Source: Acanthosepion pharaonis (taxonomy: Eukaryota; Mollusca; Cephalopoda; Sepiida; Sepiidae). From it: 64,000 nt of DNA. The stretch is taken from the NCBI GenBank assembly GCA_903632075.3, contig CAHIKZ030004724.1, positions 3,643,501 to 3,707,500 of the forward strand. Direction: 5' to 3'. Positions 12,201 to 26,250 of this stretch are shown here, piece by piece. Position 1 is the first letter of the stretch. Every line of letters begins with the position of its first letter. The position numbers and the translations under genes were made by a program. Under the pieces are notes generated by a model. It was not told the DNA's origin. It searched no databases and saw only the letters and a program-made list of their open reading frames with translations.

Positions 12201-15200
12201 TCCCATTTTTATTTATCCTGTTTTTCTCTCTCATGTTCTCTCCATTTTTTCGTTCTCTCTAACATTCCCATTATATTTTTTTCTTTCTCTCTAATGTGTC
12301 CATCCAATTTCACACCTTTCTCTAACATCAACGTTTTATTTATCTCTCATTTTTGTTTCTAACATTCCCCATTTTCGTTCTCTAACATCCCCATTATATT
12401 TTTTTTTGTTCTCTCATTTTTTTACTCTAACATTCCCATCCAATTTCCATCCAATTTCTCTCCTTCTCTCAAATCCCCGTTTTATTTCTCTCTCTCATTT
12501 CTCTCCATTTTTCGTTCTCTCTAACATTCCCATTATATTTTTTTTTTCTCTAATGTCCATCCAATTTCACACCTTCTCTCTCTAACATCCTCGTTTTATT
12601 TCTCTCACATTTTCTCTCCATTTTTCGTTCTCTAACATTCCCCATTATATTTTTTTTTGTCTCTAATGTGTCCATCCAATTTCACACCTTCTCTCTAACA
12701 TCAACGTTTTTATTTCTCTCCTCTCACATGTTCTCTCCATTTTTCGTTCTCTCTAACATTCCCATTATACGTTTTTTTTTCTTCTCTCCAATGTGTCCAT
12801 CCAATTTCACACCTTTCTCTAACATCAAATGTTTTATTTCTCTCTCCATGTTCTTCTCCATTTTTTGTTCTCTCTAACATTCCCCATTATATTTCCATTT
12901 TTTTCTTTCTCCTCTTATATATGTCCATCCAATTTCACACCTTTCTCTAACATCTCCGTTTTATTTCTCTCTCATGTTCTCTCTCCATTTTTTGTTCTCT
13001 AACATTCTCTATATCTCTCATTTCTTTAACCTTTCCCCTAATATGTCCATCCAATTTCACACCTCTCTCTAACATCCCTGTTTTATTTTCTCTCTAATGT
13101 TCTCTTCCATTTTTCGTTCTCTCTAACATTCCCATTATATTTTTTTTTTCTTTCTCTAATGTCCATCCAATTTCACACCTTCTCTCTAACATCAACGTTT
13201 TATTTATCTCTCATGTTCTCCATTTTTCGTTCTTCTAACATTCCCATTATATTTCTTTTCTTTTCTCTCTAATATGTCCATCCAATTTCACACCTTTCTC
13301 TAACATCCTGTTTTATTTCTCTCATGTTCTCTCCATTTTTCGTTCTCTCTAACATTCCCATTATATTTTTTCTTTCTCTCCCTAATATGTCCATCCAATT
13401 TCACACCTTCTCTCTAACATATCTGTTTTATTTCTCTCTCATGTTCTTCCATTTTCGTTCTCCAAACATTCTTTATTTCATTATATTTCTTTTCTTTCTC
13501 CCATTATAATGTCCATCCATTTCACACCTTCTCTCTAACATCCCTGTTTTATTTTCTCTCTCCATGTTCTCTCCATTTTTCGTTTCTCTAACATTCCATT
13601 ATTTTTCTTTGTCTCTAATGTGTCCATCCAATTTCACACCTTCTCTCTAACATCCGTTTTATTTCTCTCTCTCATGTCTCTCCATTTTCGTTCTCTCTAA
13701 CATTCCCATTATATTTTTTCTTTCCTCTAATATGTCCATCCAATTTCACACCTTCTCTCTAACATCCCTGTTTTATTTCTCTCTCATGTTCTCTCCATTT
13801 TCGTTCTCTAACATTCCCCATTATATTTTTCTTTTTCTCTAATGTGTCCATCCAATTTCAATTTCTTCTCTCTAACATCAACGTTTTATTTCTCTCTCAT
13901 GTTTCCATTTTTCGTTCTCTCTAACATTCCCATTATATTTCTTTCTTTCTCTCTAACATGTCCATCCATTTTTCCACCTTCTCTCTAACATCCCTGTTTT
14001 ATTTTCTCTCATGTTCTCTCCATTTTTCGTTCTCTCTAACATTCCTATATATTTCTTTTCTTTTCTCTAATGTGTCCATCCAATTTCACACCTTTCTCTC
14101 TCTATGTCCGTTTTATTTCTCTCTCATGTTCTCTCCATTTTTGTTCTCTAACATTTCCGTTTATATTTCTTTTCTTTTCCCCTAATGTGTCCATCCAATT
14201 TCACACCTTCTCTCTAACATCCCTGTTTTATTTCTCTCTCATGTTCTCTCCATTTTCGTTCTCTCTAACATTCCCATTATATTTTTTTTTCTTTTTCTCT
14301 AATGTGTCCATCCAATTTCACACCTTCTCTCTAACATCAACGTTTTATTTTCTCTCATGTTCTCTCCATTTTTCGTTCTCTCTAACATTCCCATTATATT
14401 TTTTTCCTTTTGTCTCTAATGTGTCCATCCAATTTCACACCTTCTCTCTAACATCCCCGTTTTATTTCTCTCTAATGTTTCTCTCCATTTTCGTTCTCTC
14501 TAACATTCCCATTATATTTTTTCTTTCTCTCTAATGTGTCCATCCAATTTCACATTTCTCTAACATCCTGCGTTTTTATTTCTCTCACATGTTTCTCTCC
14601 ATTTTTCGTTTCTCTAACATTCCCATTATATTTTTTTCTTTCTCTCTAATGTGTCCATCCAATTTCACACCTTTCTCTAACATCAACGTTTTTTATTTCT
14701 CTCATGTTCTCTCCATTTTTCGTTCTCTAACATTCCCATTATATTTTTTTCTTTCCCTCTAATATGTCCATCCAATTTCACACCTTCTCTCTAACATCTC
14801 CGTTTTATTTCTCTCTCATGTTTCTCTCCATTTTCGTTCTTCTAATATTCCCATTATATTTCTTTTCTTTCCTCTAATATGTCCATCCAATTTCACACCT
14901 TCTCTCTAACATCTCCGTTTTATTTCTCTCTCATGTTCTCTCCATTTTTGTTCTCTCTAACATTCCCATTATATTTCTTCTTTTCCCCTAATATGTCCAT
15001 CCAATTTCACACCTCTTCTCTAACATCCCTGTTTTATTTCTCTCTCATGTTCTCTCCATTTTCGTTCTCTCTAACATTCCCATTATATTTTTTCTTTCTC
15101 TCTAATATGTCCATCCAATTTCACACCTTCTCTCTAACATCAACGTTTTATTTCTCTCTCATGTTCTCTCCATTTTTCGTTCTCTCTAACATTCCCATTA

Positions 15201-18200
15201 TATTTTTCTTTCTTTCTCTAATGTGTCCATCCAATTTCACCTTCTCTCTAACATCCCTGTTTTATTTCTCTCTCATGTTCTCCTCCATTTTTTCGTTCTC
15301 TCTAACATTCCCATTATATTTTTTTCTTTCTCTCTAATATGTCCATCCAATTTCACACCTTCTCTCTAACATCCCCGTTTTATTTTCTCTCATGTTCTCT
15401 CCATTTTCGTTCTCTAACATTCCCATTATATTTTTTCTTTCACTCTAATGTGTCCATCCAATTTCACACCTTCTCTCTAACATCAACGTTTTATTTCTCT
15501 CTCATGTTCTCTCCATTTTCGTTCTCTCTAACATTCCCATTATATTTTTTTTCTTTCTCCTCTAATATGTCCATCCAATTTCACACCTTCTCTCTAACAT
15601 CCCCGTTTTATTTCTCTCTCATGTTCTCTCCATTTTTCGTTCTCTCTAACATTCCCATTATATTTTTTCTTTCTCTCTAATGTGTCCATCCAATTTCACA
15701 CCTTCTCTCTAACATCAACGTTTTATTTATCTCTCATGTTCTCTCCATTTTTCGTTCTCTCTAACATTCCCATTATATTTCTTTCTTTCTCTCTAATGTG
15801 ACCATCCAATTTCACACCTTCTCTCTAACATACCCGTTTTATTTCTCTCTCATGTTCTCTCCATTTTTCGTTCTCTAACATCCCATTATATTTTTCTTTG
15901 TCTCTAATGTGTCCATCCAATTTTCACACCTTTCTCTCTAACATCTCCGTTTTATTTCTCATGTTCTCCATTTTTTTCCATTTTCGTTCTTCTAACATTC
16001 CCATTATATTTCTTTCTTTCTCTCTAATGTGACCATCCAATTTCACACCTTCTCTCTAACATACCCGTTTTATTTCTCTCTCATGTTCTCTCCATTTTTC
16101 GTTCTCTCTAACATTCCCATTATATTTTTTCTTTCTCTCTAATGTGTCCATCCAATTTCACACCTTCTCTCTAACATCAACGTTTTATTTCTCTCTCATG
16201 TTCTCTCCATTTTTCGTTCTCTCTAACATTCCCATTATATTTCTTTCTTTCTCTCTAATGTGTCCATCCAATTTCACCCTTCTCCATCCCCGTTTTATTT
16301 CTCTCTCATGTTCTCTCCATTTTTCATCTCTCGTTTTATATTTTTCTTTCTCTCTAATATGTCCATCCATTTCACACCTCTCTTCTAACCATTTTCTCAT
16401 ATTTTTCTCTCCATTTTCACCTTCTCTCTAACATTTCCCATTATATTTCGTTTTCTTTCTCTCTAATATGTCCATCAATTTCACACCTTCTCTCTAACAT
16501 CCCCGTTTTATTTTCTCTCATGTTCTCTCCATTTTTCGTTCTCTCTAACATTCCCATTATATTTTTTTTTTCCCTCTAATATGTCCATCAATTTCACACC
16601 TTCTCTCTAACATCCGTTTTATTTTCTCTCATGTTCTCTCATTTTTCGTTCTCTCTAACATTCCCATTATATTTCTTTCTTTCCTCTAATGTGTCCATCA
16701 ATTTCACACCTCTAACATCTCTAACATTCCCGTTTTATTTTTCTCTCTCATCTCTTCTCTCCATTTTCGTTCTCTCTAACATTCCCATTATATTTCTTTC
16801 TTTCTCTCTAATATGTCCATCCAATTTACACCCTCTCTCTAACATCCCCTGTTTTATTTTCTCTCATGTTCTCTCCATTTTTTCGTTCTCTAACATTCCC
16901 ATTATATTTCTTTCTTTCCTCTAATGTGTCCATCCAATTTCACACCTTTTCTCTAACATCCCCGTTTTATTTTCTCTCATGTTCTCTCCATTTTTCGTTC
17001 TCTAACATTCCCATTATATTTCTTTCTTCCTCTAATATGTCCATCCAATTTCACACCTTCTCTCTAACATCCCTGTTTTATTTCTCTCTCATGTTCTCTC
17101 CATTTTTCGTTCTCTCTAACATTCCCATTATATTTTTTTTCTTTCTCTCTAATATGTCCATCCAATTTCACACCTTCTCTCTCTAACATCCCTGTTTTAT
17201 TTTCTCTCATGTTCTCTCCATTTTTCGTTTTTCTCTAACATTCCCATTATATTTTTTTTCTTTCCCTCTAATGTGTCCATCCAATTTCACACCTTCTCTC
17301 TAACATCCCCGTTTTATTTCTCTCTCATGTTCTTCCATTTTTCGTTCTCTCTAACATTCCCATTATATTTTTTTCTTTCTCTCTAATATGTCCATCCAAT
17401 TTCACTTCTCTCTAACATCAAGCGTTTTATTTCTCTCTCATGTTCTCTCCATTTTTCGTTCTCTCTAACATTCCCATTATATTTCTTTCTTTTTTCTCTA
17501 ATATGTCCATCCAATTTTCTCACTCCATTTTTCGTTCTCTAACATCCATTATGTTTTATTTCTCTCTCATGTTCTCTCCCATTTTTTCGTTCTCTCTAAC
17601 ATTCCCATTATATTTATTTCGTTTTCTCTCTAATATGTCCATCCATTATACCTTCTCTCTAACATACCTGTTTTATTTCTCTTCATTTCTCCATTTTTCG
17701 TTCTCTCTAACATTCCCATTATATTTTTTTTTCTTTCTAATATGTCCATTCCAATTTTCTTCTCTAAACATTTCTCTTCATGTTTTTTTTTTTCTCTCTA
17801 ACATTCCCATTATATTTCTTTCTTTCTCTAATATGTCCATTTTTATCTTCTCGTAACATTTTCCATTATATTCTTTAACATTCCAATTATATTTTTTCTT
17901 TCCCTCTAATATGTCCATCCAATTTCACACCTTCTCTCTAACATCCCTGTTTTATTTTTCTCTCATGTTCTCTCCATTTTTTGTTCTCTCTAACATTCCC
18001 ATTATATTTCTTTCTTTCCCTCTAATATGTCCATCCAATTTCACACCTTCTCTCTAACATCCCCGTTTTATTTCTCTCTCATGTTCTCTCCATTTTTCGT
18101 TCTCTCTAACATTCCCATTATATTTCTTTCTTTCCCTCTAATATGTCCATCCAATTTCACACCTTCTCTCTAACATCCCCGTTTTATTTCTCTCTCATGT

Positions 18201-21200
18201 TCTCTCCATTTTTCGTTCTCTCTAACATTCCCATTATATTTTTTCTTTTCTCTCTAATGTGTCCATCCAATTTTCACCTTCTCTCTAACATCCCCGTTTT
18301 ATTTCTCTCTCATGTTCTCTCCATTTTTTCGTTCTCTCTAACATTCCCATTATATTTTTTTTCTTTCACTCTAATGTGTCCATCCAATTTCACACCTTTC
18401 TCTAACATCCCTGTTTTATTTCTCTCTCATGTTCTCTCCATTTTTCGTTCTCTCTAACATTCCCATTATATTTCTTTCTTTTCTCTAATATGTCCATCCA
18501 ATTTCACACCTTCTCTCTAACATCCCTGTTTTTTTTATTTTCTCTCTCATATTTCTCTCCATTTTTCGTTCTCTCTAACATTCCCATTATATTTCTTTCT
18601 TTCACTCTAATGTGTCCATCCAATTTCACACCTTCTCTCTAACATCCCCGTTTTATTTCTCTCTCATGTTCTCTCCATTTTTCGTTCTCTCTAACATTCC
18701 CATTATATTTCTTTCTTTAGCTCTAATATGTCCATCCAATTTCACACCTTCTCTCTAACATCCCCGTTTTATTTCTCTCTCATGTTCTCTCCATTTTTCG
18801 TTCTCTCTAACATTCCCATTATATTTCTTTCTTTCCCTCTAATATGTCCATCCAATTTCACACCTTTCTCTCTAACATCTCTGTTTTATTTCTCTCATTT
18901 TTCGTGTTCTCCATTTTTCGTTCTTTCTAACATTCCCATTTATATTTCTTTCTTTATTTCTCTCTAATATGTCCATCCAATTTCACACTTTTCTCTCTAA
19001 CATCCCATCAATTTTATTTCTCTCATGTTCTTTCCATTCATGTTCTCTCTAATTTTCCCATTATATTTCTTTCTTTCCTCTAATATGTCCATCCAATTTC
19101 ACACCTTCTCTCTAACATCCCTGTTTTATTTCTCTTCATTTCTCTCCATTTTTCGTTCTCTCTAACATTCCCATTATATTTCTTTCTTTCCTCTAATGTG
19201 TCCATCCAATTTCACACCTTCTCTCTAACATTCCCTGTTTTATTTTCTCTCATGTTCTCTCCATTTTCGTTCTCTCTAACATTCCCATTATATTTCTTTC
19301 TTTTCCTCTAATATGTCCATCCAATTTCACACCTTCTCTCTAACATCCCTGTTTTATTTCTCTCTCATGTTCTCTCCATTTTTTCGTTCTCTAACATTCC
19401 CATTATATTTCTTTCTTTCCTCATGTCCATCCAATTTCACACCTTCTCTCTAACATCTCCGTTTTATTTCTCTCTCATGTTCTCTCCATTTTCGTTCTCT
19501 AACATTCCCATTATATTTCTTTCTTTAGCTCTAATATGTCCATCCAATTTCACACCTTCTCTCTAACATCCCTGTTTTATTTTTCTCTCTCATGTTCTTC
19601 CATTTTTCATTCTCTCTAACATTCCCATTATATTTCTTTCTTTTCCTCTAATATGTCCATCCAATTTCACACCTTCTCTCTAACATCCCCGTTTTTATTT
19701 CTCTCTCATTTCTCTCTGTTTTTTTTCGTTCTCTCTGACATTCCTAAATCCATATATTTCTTTCGTTTTTATTTTCTCCATTATGTCCATCCCAATTTCA
19801 CACTAATATGTCCATCCAATTTCTCTCTAACATCCCTGTTTTATTTCTCTCTCATGTTCTCTCCATTTTTCGTTCTCTCTGACATTCCAATTATATTTCT
19901 TACTTTCCCTTTAATATGTCCATCCAATTTCACACCTTCTCTCTAACATCAACGTTTTATTTCTCTCTCATGTTCTCTCCATTTTTCGTTCTCTCTAACA
20001 TTCCCATTATATTTATTTCTTTCCCTTTAATATGTCCATCCCACCTTCTCTCTAACATCAACACCATGTTCTCTCCATTTTTTTCTCTAACATCAACGTT
20101 TTATTTCCTCTCTCACCTTCTCTCCGTTTTTTTCTCTTTCTCTCTGACATTCCAATTATATTTCCAATTACTTTCTCTTTAATATGTCCATCCAATTTCA
20201 CACCTTAACATCCCCGTTTTTCTCTCTAACATCCCTGTTTTATTTCTCTTTCATATTTCTTCTCCATATGTCCATTTTCACCTTCTCTCTAACATTCCCA
20301 TTATATTTCTCCATTTTCTTTCTGACATTCCTAATATTTCCATCCAATATGTCCATCCAACCTTCTCTAACATCAACGTTTTATTTCTCTCTCATGTTCT
20401 CTCCATTTTCGTTCTCTCTAACATTCCCATTATATTTCTTTTCTTTCCTCTAATATGTCCATCCAATTTCACACCAATTTCTCTCTAACATCCCTGTTTT
20501 TTTCTTTCATGTTCTCTCCATTTTCGTTCTTCTAACATTCCCATTTTCCTTCTAATATGTCATGACATTCCTAACATTATATTTCTCTCTCATGTTCTTT
20601 CCATTTTTTCGTTCTCTCTGACATTAATATTTCCATCCATATGTTCCAATTTCACACCTTTCTCTCTAACATCCCTGTTTTATTTCTCTCTCCATTTTTC
20701 GTTTCTTCCATATTTCTTTTTTTTGTTCTCTAACACATTCAATTATATTTCTTTCTGACATTTCCTTATATGTCCATCCAATTTCACACCTTCTCTCTAA
20801 CATCAACGTTTTATTTCTCTCTCATGTTTCTCTCCCATTTTCGTTCTCTCTAACATTCCCATTATATTTCTTTCTTTCTCTCTAATATGTCCATCCAATT
20901 TCACACCTTCTCTCTAACATCCCCGTTTTATTTCTCTCTCATGTTCTCTCCATTTTTCGTTCTCTCTAACATTCCCATTATATTTTTTCTTTCTCTCTAA
21001 TGTGTCCATCCAATTTCACACCTTCTCTCTAACATCCGCGTTTTATTTCTCTCACATGTTCTCTCCATTTTTCGTTCTCTCTAACATTCCCATTATATTT
21101 TTCTTTCTCTCTAATGTGTCCATCCAATTTCACACCTTCTCTCTAACATCTCCGTTTTATTTTCTCTCATGTTCTCTCCATTTTCGTTCTCTCTAACATT

Positions 21201-22250
21201 CCAATTATATTTCTTTCTTTTTATGTCCATCAATTTCACACCTTCTCTCTAACATCCCTGTTTTATTTTTCTCTCTCATGTTGTCTCCATTTTTTTGTTC
21301 TCTCTTCCCTTATATTTCTTACTTTCCCTCTAATATGTCCATCCAATTTCACACCTTCTCTCTAACATCCCCGTTTTATTTCTCTCTCATGTACCCTCTA
21401 TTTTTGTTCTCTCTAACATTCCCATTATATTTATTTCTTTCCCTCTAATATGTCCATCCAATTTCACACCTTCTCTCTAACATCTCCGTTTTATTTCTCT
21501 CTCATGTTCCCTCTATTTTTGTTCTCTCTAACATTCTCATTATATTTTTTCTTTCCTCTAATATGTCCATCCAATTTCACACCTTCTCTCTAACATCAAC
21601 GTTTTATTTTTTCTCTCATGTTTTCTCCATTTTTCGTTCTCTCTAACATTCCCATTATATTTCTTTCTTTCCCTCTAATATGTCCATCCAATTTCACACC
21701 TTTCTCTAACATCCCTGTTTTATTTCTCTCTCATGTTCTCTTTTTCGTTCTCTCTAACATTTCCCATTATATTTCTTTCTTTCCTCTAATATGTCCATCC
21801 AATTCGTTACACCTTTTCTCTAACATCCCTGTTTTATTTCTCTCTCATATTCTCTTCCATTTTTTCGTTCTCTCTAACATTCCCATTATATTTCTTTCTT
21901 TCCCTCTAATATGTCCATCCAATTTCACACCTTCTCTCTAACATCAACGTTTTATTTCTCTCTCATGTTCTCTCCATTTTTCGTTCTCTCTAACATTCCC
22001 ATTATATTTCTTTCTTTACCTCTAATATGTCCATCCAATTTCACACCTTCTCTCTAACATCCCCGTTTTATTTCTCTCTCATGTTCTCTCCATTTTCTTT
22101 CTCTCTAACATTCCCATTATATTTCTTTTCTTTCCCTCTAATATGTCCATCCAATTTCACCACACCTCTCTAATATCCCCGTTTCTTTTTCTCTTTCTCC
22201 CTAATATTCTCTCCATTTTTCGTTCTAACATTCCCTTTATATTTTTTGGT
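9260..22250. repeat. 13 kb satellite, about 116-117 bp monomer
   Basis: Head-to-tail array of roughly 110 copies. Spacings measured between successive GTCCATCC motifs are 117 bp (15452 to 15569) and 115 bp (15569 to 15684). Each monomer carries, in order, CTCTCTCATGTTCTCTCC, TTTTTCGTTCTCTCTAACA, TTCCCATTATATTTCTTTC, TAATGTGTCCATCCAATTTC, ACACCTTCTCTCTAACATC and a variable end (AACG, CCCG, CCTG, TCCG or CGCG) before TTTTATTT. The plus strand is almost pyrimidine-only. Because 117 is divisible by three, 39-residue periodic open frames arise in it and should not be read as genes. Edges (9060-9300 and after 22250) decay into TC-rich sequence. Small indels are common. Confidence 0.95.
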
Positions 22251-22620
22251 TTTTCTCTATTATGTCTATCTAATTTCTATTCTTCTCCTTAAACCTTTCC
22301 GTTTTATTTTTCTCTTTCTCTCCGATGTTCTCTACTGCTTTCTCTCTAACATTCACACGTCATTCCCATCTGTCTTTCTAATTTTCTCCACGTTTCTCTT
22401 TGTCTCTAACGTTCGCATTTTATCTCTGTCGTTCTCTCTAATGTTCCAGTTTTGTTTCTCCCTTTCTCCCTAATGTCCTCGTCTGATTTATCTCTCTCTC
22501 TCTCTCTCGCTCGCTCTGTATCTCTCTCTTTCTTTCTTTCTATCTATCTCTCTCTCTCTCTCTCGTTCTCTCTAACATGCACACAAACTCATTTACTCAC
22601 TCTCTAATGTTCCCTGTTAC
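22251..22620. repeat. Decayed satellite edge and (TC)n
   Basis: Degenerate monomers (for example CTAACATTCACACG and TCTAATGTTCCAG) merge into a (TC)n/(TCTA)n microsatellite at about 22485-22575. This is the usual picture at a satellite margin, where homogenisation is weaker. Confidence 0.8.
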
Positions 22621-22900
22621 ACTTAAAGGGGAAGTGTCAGTGTCAACTCCTGAGGCCTGAGGTAGCCTAAAATGGAAATGCCTTGGGAACTTAATACACA
22701 GTTGAAAAAAAAAAGTGCTTTCAACTTTTGCAACCACTTAACATTATGTCTTCTTCTTACCAAGAATTTCTGTTTGACTTTTTCTCAAAATTATTTTTTT
22801 TCGGGGTGGGTCGTAAGATTTAACATCTCATCTTTCCTTATCTAAACTTTCTTTTTACACGTATCCATTTTTATGTCTTCCTGCAACAATTTAAGGTACT
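22621..22900. other. Unique island between satellites
   Basis: About 280 bp of mixed-composition sequence (including CCTGAGGCCTGAGGTAGCC) interrupting the pyrimidine block. No coding or element signature was recognised. Confidence 0.6.
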
Positions 22901-23195
22901 TTAGTCTCCACTCTTCAAAGGCGACCCGGTTTTTCTTCACTTGTACGAGAGTCTTTTCTTCCTTCTAGACAATAATCGTCACCCATACTTGTTGAGATGC
23001 ATCCCCCGACCCTCTCTATTCTTTTGTCTTTAACAGAATCTTCTCCGGTATCGCTATCCACCTTCTCCACGAACATCTTTCTCTCTCTTATCTCATTATC
23101 TTTTTTTATTTCCTTTTCCAGTATCTCCTCTCCGTCTCTCCAATAGCATCTCGCCCTTCTCCGACTATTTTCTTCCATCGTTGTCTTTTCTATTG
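22901..23195 (-). repeat. Left flank of 60 bp-type repeat
   Basis: Resembles the 60 bp repeats at 26250-26895 (ATTTCCTTTTCCAGTATCTCC here, ATTTCCTTTTCCAACATCTCC there). On the minus strand an 87-codon frame (23178-22915) includes GEEILEKEIKKDNEIRERK, like the acidic 20-residue reading of the 60 bp units. It may be a relic of a coding repeat or simply a G/A-rich strand. A gene is not claimed. Confidence 0.45.
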
Positions 23196-26100
23196 CCCTT
23201 TCACTCTATACCCTCATCTTCTCTTTCCTCTCAACCCTCCTCATATTCTCTTTCCTCTCTACACCCTCATCGTATTCTCTTTCCTCACTACACTCTCCTC
23301 ATATTCCCTTTACTCTCTACACCCTCCTCATATTCTCTTTCCTCTCTACACTCTCCTCATATTCTCTTTCCTCTCTACACCCTCCTCATATTCTCTTTCC
23401 TCTCTACACTCTCCTCATATTCTCTTTCCTCTCTACACTCTCCTCATATTCTCTTTCCTCTCTACACCCTCCTCATATTCTCTTTCCTCTCTACACTCTC
23501 CTCATATTCTCTTTCCTCTCTACACTCTCCTCATATTCTCTTTCCTCTCTATATTCTCCTCATATTCTCTTTCCTCTCTACACTCTCCTCATATTCTCTT
23601 TCCTCTCTACACCCTCCTCATATTCTCTTTCCTCTCTACACTCTCCTCATATTCTCTTTCCTCTCTACACCCCTCCTCATATTCTCTTTCCTCTCTACCT
23701 CTCCCTCATATTCTCTTTCCTCTCTACACTCTCCTCTTATTCTCTTTCCTCTCTCCCCTCTCTCTTATTCTCTTTCCTCTCTACACCCCTCTCCATATTC
23801 TCTTTCCTCTCTACCTCTCCTCATATTCTCTTTTCTCTCTGTTCTCCTCATTTTTCTTTCCTCTCTACAACACCTCCCATATTCTCTTTCCTCTCTTCTC
23901 CCCATTCTTTCCATCCAATCTTCACATTCTCTTTCCCTCTAACTCTCCACCTCCTTTCTCTTTCCTCCTCATGTCTCTTCCATTCTTTTCCTTTCTAACC
24001 CTTCCATATTATATTTCTCTTTCCTCTCCTCATTATTCTCTTTTCCTCCAATTTTCATATTCTCTTTCTCCTCTACCTCTCCCTTGTTCTCTTTCCTCTC
24101 TACACCCCTCCACATATTCCATTTTCGTACACTCTAACATTCTCTCCTCCTCTACACCCTCCTCCTTATTCTCTTTCCTCTGTCCATCCCCTCACATTCC
24201 TTTCCTCTAACTCTCCTCATGTTTATTCCTCTCTCATGTCCCTCTTCCATTTTCTTTCCTCTCTAACACCCTCATTATATTTCTTTCTCTATATGTCCAT
24301 CTTATTCTCTTTCCTCTCTACCTCTCCTTATTCTCTTTCCTCTCTATATTCTCCTCTTATTCTCTTTCCTCTCTACACTCTCCCTCATATTCTCTTTCCT
24401 CTCTACACCCCTCCCATGTTCTCTTTCCTCCCTACCTCTCCACGCCTTCTTTCCTCCCTACACTCTCCTCCTTATTCTCTTTCCCCTCTATATTCTCCTC
24501 ATATTTCTTTCCTCTCTACCTCTCCTCGTGTTCTCCTCTCTACACTCTCCTCATATTCTCTTTCCTCCTACACCCCTCCTGTATTCTCTTTTCCTCTCTA
24601 CACTCTCCTCTATTCTCTTTCCTCTCTACACCCTCCTCATATTCTCTTTCCTCTACACTCTCCTCCTTATTCTCTTTCCTCTCTACCTCTCCCTGCCCTT
24701 CTCTTTCCCTCTACACCCCTCCTCATATTCTCTTTCCTCTCTACACCCTCTCATATTCTCTCTTTCCTCTTTACACTCTCCCTCATATTCTCTTTCCTCT
24801 CTCACCTCTCCTCATATTCTCTTTCCCTCTCTATTCTCCACATATTCTCTTTCCTCCCACACCTCCTCACATTCTTTCCTCCCACACCTCCCTACACCCT
24901 CCCCATATTCTCTTTTCCTCTCTCCCCACCTCTCCTCCTTTCTCCTCATTCCCTCTCCCCACCCCTCCCTCATATTCTCTTTCCCTCTACACTCTCCTCA
25001 CATTCTCTTTCCTCTCACACCCTCCCCCATATTCTCTTTCCTCTCTATTCTCTTCTCCCCACACACTCCTCATATATTCTCTTTCCTCACACCCCTCCTC
25101 ATATTCTCTTTCCTCTCCCCACTTCCCTCCACTCTCCCCTTATTCTCTTTCCTCTCCACACCTCCTCATATTCTCCCCTTTTCTCTCCCCACACCCTCCT
25201 CCCCATATTCTTTCCTCCCTCATACACCCTCCTCACATTCTCTTTCCTCTCTACACTCTCCTCATATTTCTCTTTCTCCTCATATTCCCCTTCCCCACAC
25301 CTCCTCATATTCCCTTTCCTCCCCACACTCTCTCCTCATATTATTCTTTCCTCTCTACACCCTCCACATATTCTCTTTCCTCTCTACACTCTCCTCATAT
25401 TCTCTTTCCTCTCTACACTCTCCTCATATTCTCTTTCCTCTCTACACTCTCCTCATATTCTCTTTCCTCTCTACACCCTCCTCATATTCTCTTTCCTCTC
25501 TACACTCTCCACATATTCTCTTTCCTCTCTACACCCTCCTCATATTCTCTTTCCTCTCTACACCCTCCTCATATTCTCTTTCCTCTCTACACTCTCCTCA
25601 TATTCTCTTTCCTCTCTACACTCTCCTCATATTCTCTTTCCTCTCTACACCCCTCCTATTCTCACCCCTCCTCCTCATATTCTCTTTCCTCTCTACACCC
25701 CTCCTCTTATTCTCTTTCCTCTCTACACTCTCTCCTCTTATTCTCTTTCCTCTCTACACTCTCCCATATTCTCTTTCCTCTCTACACTCTCCACATATTC
25801 TCTTTCCTCTCTACCTCTCCTCATATTCTCTTTCCTCTCTACATTCTCCTCATATTCTCTTTCCTCTCTACCTCTTCTCCTCATATTCTCTTCCTCTACA
25901 CCTCTCCTCATATTCTCTTTCCTCCCATACACCTCCCTCATATTCTCTTTCCTCCCCACACCTCCTCATATTCTCTTTCCTCCTATATTCTCCACATATT
26001 CTCTTTCCTCCCCACATTCTCCTCATATTCCCTCTTTCCTCCCCACACTCTCCTCTCATATTCTCTTTCCCTCTCACACTCTCCTCTATTCTTTTTCCTC

Positions 26101-26250
26101 TCCCACACCCTCCTCATATTCTCTTTCCTCTACACCTCCTCCTTACATTCTCTTTCCTCTCTACACTCTCTTCATATTCTCTTTCCCTCTACCTCTCTTC
26201 ATATTCTCTTTCCTCTCTACACCCTCCTCATATTCTCTTTCATCATCATC
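23196..26250. repeat. 3 kb satellite, 29 bp monomer
   Basis: Roughly 100 head-to-tail copies of a 29 bp unit containing CTCCTCATATTCTCTTTCC and CTCTCTACACT. Successive unit starts at 23411 and 23440 confirm 29 bp. Two main variants, ACACTCT and ACACCCT, are interspersed. 23340-23690 and 25370-25650 are nearly homogeneous, while 23700-25330 is riddled with deletions. Units at 24236-24310 carry features of the 116 bp satellite (CTCTAACACCCTCATTATAT, TATGTCCATC). The 711- and 606-codon frames across it are stop-free by composition only. Confidence 0.95.

Noticed and set aside
9348..21941. Dozens of 60-154 codon frames with a recurring SNIPIIF/SIQFHTFSLTS pattern
   Set aside because: Products of the 117 bp monomer (39 codons). 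Frequent indels break them at random, with no start, stop or codon-bias signature.
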